Part shown: piece after piece, positions 47,503-56,215 of the stretch
How positions within the stretch are numbered: position 1 is the first letter of the stretch
Layout: every line of letters begins with the position of its first letter
Assembly (NCBI RefSeq): GCF_050942215.1
Contig: NZ_CP192056.1
Location: 6,014,001-6,078,000 of the forward strand
Source of the DNA: Sphaerimonospora sp050942215
Lineage (GTDB): Bacteria; Actinomycetota; Actinomycetes; Streptosporangiales; Streptosporangiaceae
Length of the DNA: 64,000 bases
Reading direction: 5' to 3'
Position numbers and translations under genes: made by a program
The notes under the pieces: generated by a model
Database searches by the model: none
The model's input: only the letters and a program-made list of their open reading frames with translations
What the model was told of the DNA's origin: nothing

Positions 47503-48730
47503 GTGCCATCATCCCCGATCGACGTGCTCGTCCGCCACCTGGAGCACGTCACCACCGCCGATCCGCTGACCGATCTACTCGATCTGCCCACCCTGGCCCA
47601 GGTCCTTGACACGGTGCCCGACCCGCGCAGCCGCCGCGGACGCCGCTACCGGCTCGCTCCGCTGCTCGCGTTATCCCTGCTCGCCGTGCTCGGCGGCATC
47701 CCTGCTCGCCGTGCTCGGCGGCGCAACCTCCCTGGCAAAGATCGCCCGGTTCATCGCCGGATACGACCCAGACCTGCGCGCCCGAGCCGGCTTACCCGGC
47801 AACGTACGGCTGGCCGCCAGCACGCTGGGACGACTGCTGGCCCGGCTGGATGGCGATGCCTTCGACACCGCGACCTGCACCTATCTGGCCTCGCTCGCCG
47901 ACTGCGCCCCGCCCGCCACCTCAGGCGGCCAGCCCTGCGGCCAGACCATGCTCACCGGCCTGGCCGTGGACGGCAAGACCCTGCGCGGCAGCCGCACCCC
48001 TGAAAGCACCGTGCACCTGCTGGCCGCCACCCGCCACGACACCCAGACCGTCGTGGCCCAGCGACAGGTCGAGGCCAAGAGCAACGAGATTCCCGCGTTC
48101 ACGCCCCTGCTGTCCGGGCTGAACCTCACCCACACGGTGGTCACCGCCGATGCCCTGCACACCCAGCACGACCACGCCCGCCACATCGTCACCGCCGGCG
48201 GCCACTACCTGTTCATCGTCAAGGGCAACCAGCCCACCCTGCACCGCCGGCTCAAAGCCCTGCCCTGGCGCGAAGCCATCTTGAACGACCGCACCGACGA
48301 GACCGGGCACGGCCGCCGCGAGATCCGCCGCATGAAGATCTGCACCACCCGCCCCGGCCTGCCCTTCCCCCACGCCGCCCAGGCCATCCAGGTCAAACGC
48401 CGCCGCACCGACCACCGCACCGGCAAGACCACCATCGTCACCGTCTACGCCGTCACCAGCCTGCCGCCCGGCCGCATCACCCACGCCCAGCTCGCCGCGT
48501 TGATCCGCGGCCACTGGAGCATCGAAGCCCTGCACCACATCCGCGACGTCACCTACCGCGAGGACGCCTCCAGAGTCCGCACCGGAGCCGCACCCCGCAT
48601 CATGGCCAGCCTGCGCAACCTGGCCATCGGCCTGGCCCGCCTGATCGGCTGGACCAACATCGCCGCCGCCACCGACCACTACCGCAGCCACCCGGCCGAC
48701 GGCCTTCAGTTACTCGGTTTCACCATGTGA
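47503..48730 (+). pseudogene. ISAs1-family transposase broken by a 25-bp tandem duplication
   Basis: The first part (GTG 47503) encodes the DDE_Tnp_1-associated N-terminal domain: ADPLTDLLDLPTLAQVLDTV, then PDPRSRRGRRYRLAPLLAL. The second part, in another frame, encodes TGLAVDGKTLRGSR, VVTADALHTQHDHARHI, GGHYLFIVKGNQPTL, RGHWSIEALHHIRDVTYRED and the C-terminus. The frames join at a direct 25-bp duplication (47674-47698 and 47699-47723). Deleting one copy restores LLAVLGGATSLAKIARF in a single frame. The transposase is therefore inactive unless frameshifting occurs. Terminal inverted repeats were not identified. Confidence 0.9.
47674..47723 (+). repeat. 25-bp direct tandem duplication causing frameshift
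   Basis: Two adjacent copies of a 25-mer starting TCCCTGCTCGCCGTGCTCGG, differing only in the last base. The length is not a multiple of three, so it shifts the transposase frame by one. Confidence 0.95.
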
Positions 48731-48744
48731 GAACGCTTCGACCT

Positions 48745-49095
48745 TGCGAGTGGCGCGGTCAGGGTGACGATTACGTGTTCCGGACGGGATGGGGAGAGCC
48801 AATCTATCCCGACACCGTGACCGGGCTCATGCGGGACCTGATCAACTTGTATAACTCGCCAAAGGACGGGGAATCTCCGGCCGAACCGCTGCCGTACGCC
48901 AGGCTTCACGACTTGCGGCATATTCACGCAACAACTCTCCTACTCGCTGGCGTCTCCGTACACGTCGTCGCGGCCCGGCTCGGCCACGCCGACCCCGCGA
49001 TCACGCTCCGGGTCTACGCCCATGTGATCCGCTCCGCCGAAGCTGCCGTCGCCGACATCTTCGCAAGCACTATGGGTATTGACAACGAGCCGTGA
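48745..49095 (+). pseudogene. Tyrosine recombinase (integrase) C-terminal fragment
   Basis: About 115 residues. GWGEPIYPDTVTGLMRDLI is followed by the catalytic patches LHDLRHIHATTLLLAG (HxxR), VAARLGHADPAITL (LGH) and the nucleophile region RVYAHV. The arm-binding and core N-terminal domains and the first catalytic Arg are missing, cut off at the boundary with the transposase. The remnant lies near attR, where the island integrase is expected. It cannot be active alone. Confidence 0.88.
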
Positions 49096-49143
49096 TAGAT
49101 AATGGGGCAGCAGTGATCCACATACGATCAAAATAGGGGCCTC

Positions 49144-49815
49144 ATGTACCAGCAGTTATGGGCGGAGTCCGTCAAGGCGATTCCCAACCTGCTGATCACA
49201 CTTGTGATCTTGTTCCCCGGCTGGGGCGTGGGCAATCGCATCACGGCCCGATGGGACGAGCACAAGAAGCGCCGAGAGCTGGATTTACAGGCTCTCGGCG
49301 CTTTTTATTCCGTGTACGGCCAGTTCACTGCGGTGTGGAAGCTGTGGGGTGGGGTCTTTACTGAGGCCGCCGAGGACGGCGATATCCGACGCGAAGTGTT
49401 GGAGCTGGCCGTACAAGCAGAGGGAGAACTTGAGTCGCTTCTGGTGCGGATCTCCTCTGAACGTGCTCTATCAGACCTCGAATGCACAGTGTTGGCCTGC
49501 TTCCGTCAAGCCTTCCAGTCGCTTCGCAAGTCCATCACGGCGAAGGATCCCCTGCGTTCCCGTGTCCGGGATGCCGATACGGGGCAGCTTGTCAAGATCT
49601 ACTGGGCTAGCTCGGCCTCTGCGCCCTACCTTGCGTTCAAGGCGCTGTCTGGACGCGTCGCGGGGCTGCTCTCAGAAAGTTCATTGGCCGGCAAGCCAAG
49701 GAATCCTCACCTGGCGCTCTTAAAGATCACGGATAACCGTTGGGAACGCATCTGGGTACAGGAGACGTTCAAAGCCCTCGACATGCAGCACCTCTCGCCG
49801 CCGACCATGTCATGA
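49144..49815 (+). CDS. Membrane-anchored protein of unknown function
   Basis: 223 residues from ATG 49144, after GGGGCC. One N-terminal transmembrane segment (about residues 13-32, IPNLLITLVILFPGWGVG) is followed by a charged RWDEHKKRRELDLQ stretch and an alpha-helical cytoplasmic part. No family was recognised. It lies between the integrase remnant and attR, so it is island cargo. Its codon use looks less GC-biased than flanking housekeeping genes. It could be an accessory protein of the element or of the STAND system; there is no direct evidence. Confidence 0.65.
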   Translation: MYQQLWAESVKAIPNLLITLVILFPGWGVGNRITARWDEHKKRRELDLQALGAFYSVYGQFTAVWKLWGGVFTEAAEDGDIRREVLELAVQAEGELESLLVRISSERALSDLECTVLACFRQAFQSLRKSITAKDPLRSRVRDADTGQLVKIYWASSASAPYLAFKALSGRVAGLLSESSLAGKPRNPHLALLKITDNRWERIWVQETFKALDMQHLSPPTMS

Positions 49816-49817
49816 GC

Positions 49818-49919
49818 CTGTTAGCAAGAGTGTTAGCAAAGAGGCCCCTTCCGAATCGGAAGGGGCCTGTGAGCTGGAGCCGCCTAAGGGAATCGAACCC
49901 TTGACCTACGCATTACGAG
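49818..49919. repeat. attR: tRNA-Thr 3' half and flank
   Basis: Direct-repeat partner of 42638-42739. It begins with CTGTTAGCAAGAGTGTTAGC, includes the tRNA terminator hairpin, and ends in the anticodon loop after CATTACGAG. Here the sequence continues into the rest of the tRNA. Confidence 0.9.
49842..49868 (-). terminator. Hairpin after tRNA-Thr
   Basis: AGGCCCCTTCC and GGAAGGGGCCT form a perfect 11-bp stem with a 5-nt loop, ten bases beyond the tRNA 3' end. It is followed on the minus strand by CTTTGCTAAC. The same hairpin is duplicated in attL at 42662-42688. Confidence 0.8.
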
Positions 49920-49951
49920 TGCGTCGCTCTGGCCGACTGAGCTAAGGCGGC
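49878..49951 (-). tRNA. tRNA-Thr (CGT anticodon)
   Basis: 74 nt. The acceptor arms GCCGCCT/AGGCGGC pair, the D-arm is GCTCAGTCGGCCAGAGC, the anticodon stem ACGCA/TGCGT closes the loop CTCGTAA with anticodon CGT (bases 49915-49917), and the T-arm AAGGG-TTCGATT-CCCTT is canonical. CCA is not encoded. It is the integration site of the island. Confidence 0.95.
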
Positions 49952-50029
49952 GATGCCGTAAGACGGCGTGGCCCAGTCTACAGGTTCGCAGGGGTCCTCG
50001 CGCACGGCTTGGAGACGGCGCGGGTACGG

Positions 50030-51580
50030 CTATCCGGCCTTCGGACAGATCGTGCCGGAGGCGGGCACCCGCAGCGAAATCAGGTAGTCGTCCACGGCCT
50101 GGTCGACGCACTTCGACCCGGTGGAGTAGGCCGTGTGCCCGTCACCGTCATACCCGAGCAGCACGCCGGAGGACAGCTCCGACGCCAGTCCCCGCGCCCA
50201 TTCGTACGGCGTGGCCGGGTCGCGCAACGTGCCGACCACGAGGATGGGCGGCGCGCCCTCTGCCTTGATCGGCTTGTCCTCGCTCTTGGCCGGAACCGGC
50301 CAGTACGCACAGGGCAGCGAGCCCCACACCGCGAAGCTGCCGAAACGCGGGGACGCCTTGACCGCCTCGGCGGCGGCCCTCCGGAAGGCCGCCATGTCCT
50401 TCGGGTACGGATGATCCAGGCAGTTGACCGCCAGGTTGGCCTCGGTCTGGTTCGAGTACGACCCGTCGGGGTTGCGGTCGACCAGGAGGTCGGCCATGCG
50501 CAGCAGGTCCGTCCCGTTCCCCTCCTTGAGGGCACGGCCCAGGGCCCGGCGCAGCAACGGCCACGCCTCGCGTTCGTACAGCGGGGTGATTATGCCGGTG
50601 ATCGTCCACGACTCGTTGATCGCGCGGCCGTCCGCGAGGTCGTTCTTCAGCGGTTTCCGGTCGGCCCGCTTCAGCAGGTCGGTGATCTCCTGCAGCGCGC
50701 CGTCGACCGTACGGCGGGTGAAGGGACAGGCGGCGTCCTTGACGCAGTCCTCGACGAACGCCTGCAGCGCGACCTCGAAGCCCTTGGCCTGGACGAGCTC
50801 GGACTTCAGCGTCGGGACGGCCGGATCGACGGCCCCGTCCAGGGCCAGGGCACGCACCCGCCTGGGGAACAGACCCGCGTAGACGGCGCCGAGATAGGTG
50901 CCGTACGACTTGCCGAGATAGGTGAGGCCGGAGTCGCCCAGGACCGCGCGCAGCACGTCCATGTCCCTGGCCGCGTCAGGTGTGCCGACGAACGGGAGCA
51001 GCCGGCGTGACCGCCCCGCCCCGCACCGTTCCGCGACGGCTTTCGAGCCGGTCTCCAGCGCGGTGGCCTCGTCGGGGGTGTCGGGGCTGGTGTCCAGGGC
51101 CATGTAGGCGTCGAGCTCCCTGTTCGACATGCACCGGACCGGGGCCGACTCCCCGACGCCGCGCGGGTCGAAGCCGACGATGTCGAACCTGGCGCGTATC
51201 CCGTCGGTGAACTGGGTGCCGGCCATGCGGGTGTAGTCGACCCCCGAGCCGCCGGGACCGCCGGGATTGATGACCAGCGAGCCCATCCGCTCACCCGAGG
51301 CGGGCAACCGGATCACGCTCAGCTCGATCCGCTCGCCGGACGGGTCGGCGTAGTCGAGCGGCACCTTGATCCGGGCGCACTCGAACCCTCCGCCGCAGTC
51401 GCGCCACGCCGCTCGCTGGCCGTAGAACGGCCGCAACCCGGGGGTGGGCGGCTCGGCCGCGGCGTTCTGGCCGGTCGTCCGAGCCGGCTCCGGCGGGCCG
51501 CCGTCTCCGCGGGCGACGGCGGCGCAACCGGCCAGGAGCAGAGCCGAGGCGGCGGCCGCGGCCACGGCGCGGTGGATCAC
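50030..51580 (-). CDS. Secreted alpha/beta hydrolase lipoprotein (tripeptidyl aminopeptidase, SlpD/SlpE-like)
   Basis: About 516 residues from the GTG giving VIHRAVAAAAASALLLAGC, a lipoprotein signal with lipobox LAGC; the frame is open another 68 codons upstream. The N-terminal hydrolase part has VINPGGPGGSGVDY (oxyanion region), FDIVGFDPRGVGESAPV, and the nucleophile elbow YLGKSYGTYLGAVYA. The C-terminal Peptidase_S33-type domain has PPILVVGTLRDPATPYEWA with the Asp and GDGHTAYSTGSKCVD with the His. Such enzymes remove short peptides from secreted proteins outside the cell in Streptomyces. It is the first gene beyond the island. Confidence 0.9.
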   Translation of the reverse strand: MIHRAVAAAAASALLLAGCAAVARGDGGPPEPARTTGQNAAAEPPTPGLRPFYGQRAAWRDCGGGFECARIKVPLDYADPSGERIELSVIRLPASGERMGSLVINPGGPGGSGVDYTRMAGTQFTDGIRARFDIVGFDPRGVGESAPVRCMSNRELDAYMALDTSPDTPDEATALETGSKAVAERCGAGRSRRLLPFVGTPDAARDMDVLRAVLGDSGLTYLGKSYGTYLGAVYAGLFPRRVRALALDGAVDPAVPTLKSELVQAKGFEVALQAFVEDCVKDAACPFTRRTVDGALQEITDLLKRADRKPLKNDLADGRAINESWTITGIITPLYEREAWPLLRRALGRALKEGNGTDLLRMADLLVDRNPDGSYSNQTEANLAVNCLDHPYPKDMAAFRRAAAEAVKASPRFGSFAVWGSLPCAYWPVPAKSEDKPIKAEGAPPILVVGTLRDPATPYEWARGLASELSSGVLLGYDGDGHTAYSTGSKCVDQAVDDYLISLRVPASGTICPKAG

Positions 51581-51846
51581 GCAGCGCTCACCGCGTGTTC
51601 CCGGCCGGGACGACGCGGGCCCGGGAGAGCGCCGGGCACCCGGCGACCATCCGTCCGCGTCGCCAGCGCCGCCCCTGTCGTCTGTCCGGCCCATGATTCC
51701 CCGCTTCCACATCGACAACGGCGGCGAACATCGAGCCGATCCGCCGGCCGCCGTCTTCTCCGCCGCCGACCAGCATGCCGTCAACCGAAAGCGGGAGTCA
51801 GCCGGAAACGTTCTTGCGGCTCCAGCTCTTTTCCCGGCAGGACGCT

Positions 51847-52677
51847 CTAGGCTTCCGCGCCGCCCGCCTTGCCGTACATCTCGTCGTGTTGCTTACGGGG
51901 AGAGCAGACGGAGGCGGACGGGCAGGCGCATCGGCGGCCGCCGTCGTTCAGGCGGACGATCACCGAGTCGCCCGGCACGTTGTGGCCGACCACGGTGCCG
52001 GAGCCCTCCGGGGTGTCGACGGCCGTCCCCGTACGCGGCGCGGAGGCACGGAACTCCTGGTAGAGCGGGTGCTCGTACTTCAGGCAGCACATGAGGCGCC
52101 CGCACGCGCCGGCGATCCTGAGCGGGTTCACCGGCAGGTCCTGGTCCTTCGCCATGCGGACCGAGACCGGCTCGAAGTCCTTGAGGAACGTCGCACAGCA
52201 CAGATCGCGCCCGCACGGCCCGATGCCGCCCTGCAGCCTGGCCTCGTCTCGCGGCCCGATCTGCCGCAGCTCGACCCGGGCCCGGAGGTTCCTGGCCAGG
52301 TCCCTGACCAGGGCGCGGAAGTCGACCCGGTGCGGCGCCGAGAAATAGACGGTGAAGACGTTGTCGGCGTCCAGGTAGTCGACCCCGACGACCTTCATCG
52401 GCAGGTCGTGCCGCTTGATGAGACGCTTCGACACGCTGCGCGCCTCCGCCCTGCGGCGGCGGTTGCTCTCGTCACGGGTCAGGTGCTCGTCCGCCGCCAG
52501 GCCCTGACAGACCGGCAGGCCGCCGACGTCCTCGCTGACGTACTGCGGGGCCCACACGCACTCGGCCACCTCTGGGCCGGAGTCGGTGGGCACCAGCACC
52601 TTGTCCCCCACCTTCGGGGAGTGTCCGCCGGGATCGAGGTAGTAGAGCCGTCCGTAACGAGTGAAGCTCACGGCCAT
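51847..52677 (-). CDS. ricT: PSP1/RicT family protein
   Basis: 276 residues from ATG 52677 (MAVSFTRYGRLYYLDPG); another ATG lies two codons upstream. The PSP1 domain shows SPKVGDKVLVPTDSGPEVAE, VGVDYLDADNVFTVYFSAP and RVDFRALVRDLA. The Cys pairs GPCGRDLCCATFLKDFEP and GACGRLMCCLKYEH match those linked to iron-sulfur binding in B. subtilis RicT (YaaT). There it acts with RicA and RicF in RNA processing; the actinobacterial role is less clear. It follows holB and tmk, as in many Gram-positive genomes. Confidence 0.92.
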   Translation of the reverse strand: MAVSFTRYGRLYYLDPGGHSPKVGDKVLVPTDSGPEVAECVWAPQYVSEDVGGLPVCQGLAADEHLTRDESNRRRRAEARSVSKRLIKRHDLPMKVVGVDYLDADNVFTVYFSAPHRVDFRALVRDLARNLRARVELRQIGPRDEARLQGGIGPCGRDLCCATFLKDFEPVSVRMAKDQDLPVNPLRIAGACGRLMCCLKYEHPLYQEFRASAPRTGTAVDTPEGSGTVVGHNVPGDSVIVRLNDGGRRCACPSASVCSPRKQHDEMYGKAGGAEA

Positions 52678-52794
52678 GATCATGCCCAAGAGCCCGGCCC
52701 TCCTCCGATCCCGGTGCGGCTTACGCTTCACCCCACGATACGCGCCGAAGCAAAGGGTCGGTCACGGCACGGCGACGGGCCGCCCGATCCAGGG

Positions 52795-54012
52795 TCATCC
52801 GACACCGGGTGATCGCAGGGCGAGGGTCATCGCCTCCACCGCGATCTGGGGGTTGACGTTCGCGGCGAGCCGTTCCCGGCACCTCATGACGGCCCGGGTG
52901 CGGCGCAGCGTGTCCTCGGGCGAGGAGCCGCGCGCCAGCGCCTCGATCTCCCGCCTGCGGTCCTCGTTCGTCAACTCGACGCCGGCACCGAACTGTACGG
53001 CGAGCACATCGCGGTAGAACGCCGTCAGATCGAGCAGGGCGAGGTCCAGGGAGTCGCGCTTGATCCTGGTCGCCCGGGACTTCTGCAGCGTCTCCAGCTC
53101 CTTCAGCGCCCCGGCGCCGCCGCGTACCAGACCCCTGTTGAGCCCCCTGCCGGACGAGCCCTCGCCGTACACCTTGCGCAGTTCGGCCGTCTCGGTCTCG
53201 TTGAGCTCGGCCGTGGCCGCGTCGGCGTCCTCGGCCGAGGTCTTGACCAGGCGCTCCGCCGCGGCCACACAGTCTCCCACGCCGCCCAGGGAGCCGGGGA
53301 TCGACAACACGTCGGCGCGGCGTCGCCGTACGTCCTCGTCGAGGGCGAGCCTGCGCGCCCGGCCGATGTGGCCCTGCGCGGCCCGGGCGGCGAGCAGCGC
53401 CATGTCGGGCGGGACGCCGTCGCGCTCGGTCAGCGTCCGCGCGACCGCCTCCGTCGGAGGGGTCCGCAGGGTCACCACGCGGCAGCGTGACCTGATCGTT
53501 ATGATCATGTCGTCCGGCGAGGGCGCGCACAGCAGCCACACGGTCCGCGCCGGCGGCTCCTCGATCGCCTTCAGCAGCGCGTTGGCCGCCGCCTCTGTCA
53601 CCCGGTCGGCGTCCTCGAACAGGACGATCCGCCACTTGCCGAGCGTCGGCGCCCCCGCCGCCTTGAGCACCAGGTCACGGGTCTGCCGGACGCTGTACGA
53701 CAGCCCCTCGGGGCGCACCCGGGTCAGGTCGGGATGCGAGCCGACCCCCACCAGATGGCAGGCCTCACAGTGGCCGCACCCCCGGTCCCCCGCAGGCCCT
53801 CCCGGCCCGTCGCAGAGCAGGGCGGCGGCGAAGGCCCGGGCCGCGCTCGATCTGCCCGATCCCGGGGGCCCGGTGAACAGCCAGGCGTGTGTCATGCCCG
53901 TGCCGCGACCACCGGCGACCGTCTCCGCCGCCGCAGCGGCCGCCCTCCTGAGCACCCCGATCGCCTGGTCCTGTCCCACCAGATCAGCGAACACTCCGCC
54001 CAATTTCGACAC
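52795..54012 (-). CDS. holB: DNA polymerase III subunit delta'
   Basis: 405 residues from GTG 54012. AAA+ clamp-loader fold: FADLVGQDQAIGVLRRA, then THAWLFTGPPGSGRSSAAR, where the usual Walker Lys is Arg as in many delta' proteins, the zinc cysteines CGHCEAC with an upstream Cys, IVLFEDADRVTEAAANALLKAIEEPP, and SRCRVVTLR. It loads the beta clamp with the tau/delta subunits. It starts 4 bases after the stop of the tmk fusion gene. Confidence 0.95.
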   Translation of the reverse strand: MSKLGGVFADLVGQDQAIGVLRRAAAAAAETVAGGRGTGMTHAWLFTGPPGSGRSSAARAFAAALLCDGPGGPAGDRGCGHCEACHLVGVGSHPDLTRVRPEGLSYSVRQTRDLVLKAAGAPTLGKWRIVLFEDADRVTEAAANALLKAIEEPPARTVWLLCAPSPDDMIITIRSRCRVVTLRTPPTEAVARTLTERDGVPPDMALLAARAAQGHIGRARRLALDEDVRRRRADVLSIPGSLGGVGDCVAAAERLVKTSAEDADAATAELNETETAELRKVYGEGSSGRGLNRGLVRGGAGALKELETLQKSRATRIKRDSLDLALLDLTAFYRDVLAVQFGAGVELTNEDRRREIEALARGSSPEDTLRRTRAVMRCRERLAANVNPQIAVEAMTLALRSPGVG

Positions 54013-54015
54013 TTC

Positions 54016-56103
54016 CTAGTCGCGAATGGCGGGCATCGTGCCGGTGGTGGCCTCCGCCTCCTGCGGCACGGGGTCGGGCAGGATCTCACGGACGCGGTCC
54101 TGGATGAGGCGGGAGATCTCCCGCTGCGGCAGCGTGCCGTCGACGACCAGGTAGCGGTCGGGATCGGCCGCCGCCAGGGCGCGGAACTCCCGCCGGACCC
54201 GCTCGTGGAAGTCCATCGGCTCGGCCTCGATCCGGTCGGCGGGGGATGCCATGCGGCGGAGCCCGACCGATGGCGGCACGTCGACGAGCACGGTCAGGTC
54301 GGGCACGAGCCCGCCCGTCGCCCAGGTGTTGATCCTCACGACGTCGTCCGGGTCGAGCGCCCGGCCCGCGCCCTGGTATGCCAGGGACGAGTCGACGTAC
54401 CGGTCCGAGATGACGGTGGTGCCCCGCAGCAGCGCGGGCCGGATGACCTTCTCCACGTGTTCTGCCCGGTCCGCGGCGTAGAGCATCGCCTCGGCCCGGG
54501 CGGACAGGCCCTGGTGGGCGGCGTCGAGCAGGATCGCCCGCAGCCGCATGCCGACCTTGGTCGCCCCCGGCTCGCGCGTCTGCACGACGTCGAAGCCCTG
54601 GTCGCGCAGCCAGATGGCGAGCAGCCGCGACTGCGTGGTCTTACCCGAGCCGTCTCCGCCCTCGAAGGCCACGAACAGACCGGTCGTCTCGGTCGCGGCC
54701 GTCGCCTCCGGTGCGTACCTCTCGCCGCGCAGCGCGGCCAGCAGGTCCGCGCGCAGGGGGACGCCGCGCCGGTCGTCCAGCCGCTTGAGCACGCGGAGCC
54801 CGACGACGACCACCAGCAGCGCGGCCACGAGCAGCACCACGTTGGCACCGTCGAACCGGTAGCCGAGCCCCCCGTCCGCTCCGGCGCCGACGGACACCGG
54901 GTGGCCGCCGACGACCGCGGCCAGCGCGCCGGCGACGGCGAGCACGAGCAGCAGCACGACGCGGCCGAGCGACTGAAGGAACGACGTCGTACGGCTGTGC
55001 CGGACGTCTGACCCGTCCCCGACCTCCAGGTCGAGCGCCGGATAGCCGATGATCCACGCCACACCGGCGCATGCGCCGATGACCGCGGCCAGCGCGACGA
55101 CGATCACCAGGTTCTGGATCAGCGCGGCAGCGGCCGACGTCAGGCCCGCCACGACGATCGCCAGCCCGAACAGGCGGCGGCGCGACAGCCCGGGAAGCAG
55201 CCGCGGCCCGAAGACCATGCCGTATCCGACGCCGAGGAAGAGCGCGCAGAACACCGCTCCGTAGCCCGCGTCGCCGCCGTGCAGCGCCTGGACGTACGGC
55301 CTGGCGACGCCGACCATCACGGCTCCGGCCGCGAGCGTCGCCATTATGCCGGTGACCATCGCGCGCGCCGCAGGAACGCGGCCGATGCGGCGCCGGCCGT
55401 CCGCGATCAGCCGGAACACCGACGGCGTCGGCACGTGCCGGACGCGGTCACCGGGAACGGTCCGCAGCGTGAAGATCAGAATGCCGGCGACGAGATAGGC
55501 AAGGGCGCCGCCGCCGAGCGCGATGTCGGTGGCACGCAGCGACGTCGTCCGCGCCGCCGTCGCGATCACACCGACCACCGCGGACACGACGGCGAACAGC
55601 GCCGCCGCGATCGGGGCCGTGCCGTACACCGCGAGGAGATTGAGCCGATCGGCCTCCCCCGCGTGCTCCTTCGGCACGATGCCGGACAGGGTCGCGTCCT
55701 TGGCCGGCCCCCAGAAGAGGTTCACGCACTCGATCAGGACGGTCGCGATGACCAGCCACTGGTAGCCGCCGACGAACGGGACCGTCAGCACCACGACGAA
55801 CCTGAGCAGATCGGCCATGGCCATCGTCGCCCGGTGGTCGAATCGCCCGGCCAGCGCCCCGGCGAGGGGGCCGAGCAAGATCGACGGCAGCAACTTGGCG
55901 GCGAAGACGCCGCCGACGGCGAGGCTCTGCGCCTGATAGCCGGACCCGGCGGTGAGATTACCCGCCAGGGCCGTCAGCGCGATGATGTTGAGCCAGTCAC
56001 CGAGGCCGTGGACCGACATGGCCGTCCACAGCCTGCGATACGGCACGTTCGCCAGCATGTGCGGCGTCTTGCGTCGCGCTCCGGGCCGGCCAGGGGTGCT
56101 CAT
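54016..56103 (-). CDS. tmk: MFS-type membrane protein fused to dTMP kinase
   Basis: 695 residues. The N-terminal 460 residues hold about twelve hydrophobic segments and the MFS-like motifs GPLAGALAGRFDHR and GPAKDATLSGIVP. The C-terminal 210 residues are thymidylate kinase: LFVAFEGGDGSGKTTQSRLL (P-loop), QTREPGATKVG, VISDRYVDSSLAYQGAGR (the DRY motif), and VDVPPSVGLRRM. The kinase makes dTDP for DNA synthesis. This membrane-kinase fusion is known from Streptomyces and relatives; the transporter part's substrate is unknown. In an apparent tmk-holB-ricT operon. Confidence 0.93.
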   Translation of the reverse strand: MSTPGRPGARRKTPHMLANVPYRRLWTAMSVHGLGDWLNIIALTALAGNLTAGSGYQAQSLAVGGVFAAKLLPSILLGPLAGALAGRFDHRATMAMADLLRFVVVLTVPFVGGYQWLVIATVLIECVNLFWGPAKDATLSGIVPKEHAGEADRLNLLAVYGTAPIAAALFAVVSAVVGVIATAARTTSLRATDIALGGGALAYLVAGILIFTLRTVPGDRVRHVPTPSVFRLIADGRRRIGRVPAARAMVTGIMATLAAGAVMVGVARPYVQALHGGDAGYGAVFCALFLGVGYGMVFGPRLLPGLSRRRLFGLAIVVAGLTSAAAALIQNLVIVVALAAVIGACAGVAWIIGYPALDLEVGDGSDVRHSRTTSFLQSLGRVVLLLVLAVAGALAAVVGGHPVSVGAGADGGLGYRFDGANVVLLVAALLVVVVGLRVLKRLDDRRGVPLRADLLAALRGERYAPEATAATETTGLFVAFEGGDGSGKTTQSRLLAIWLRDQGFDVVQTREPGATKVGMRLRAILLDAAHQGLSARAEAMLYAADRAEHVEKVIRPALLRGTTVISDRYVDSSLAYQGAGRALDPDDVVRINTWATGGLVPDLTVLVDVPPSVGLRRMASPADRIEAEPMDFHERVRREFRALAAADPDRYLVVDGTLPQREISRLIQDRVREILPDPVPQEAEATTGTMPAIRD

Positions 56104-56215
56104 GATGTCAGCGTATCCAGGTGCTCGCTGGGCTTGGGAAACGATGGAGCGGACCGATTTGCCCCGACCGCTCGTCGCCTGAGGGTATTACTTTCGCCGT
56201 CGCCGCGCAGGCCGG

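Larger units (their letters stand above)
42638..49919. mobile_element. Genomic island integrated in tRNA-Thr(CGT)
   Basis: About 7.3 kb lies between the two att repeats. Contents in order: HAD-hydrolase remnant, STAND/TPR protein, zinc-ribbon protein, ISAs1-like pseudotransposase, C-terminal fragment of a tyrosine recombinase, small membrane protein, and the intact tRNA. The recombinase sits near the tRNA end, as in typical integrative elements. No replication, relaxase or transfer genes were seen. With the integrase truncated, the island is probably fixed. The host tRNA is restored by the incoming 3' end. Confidence 0.88.
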
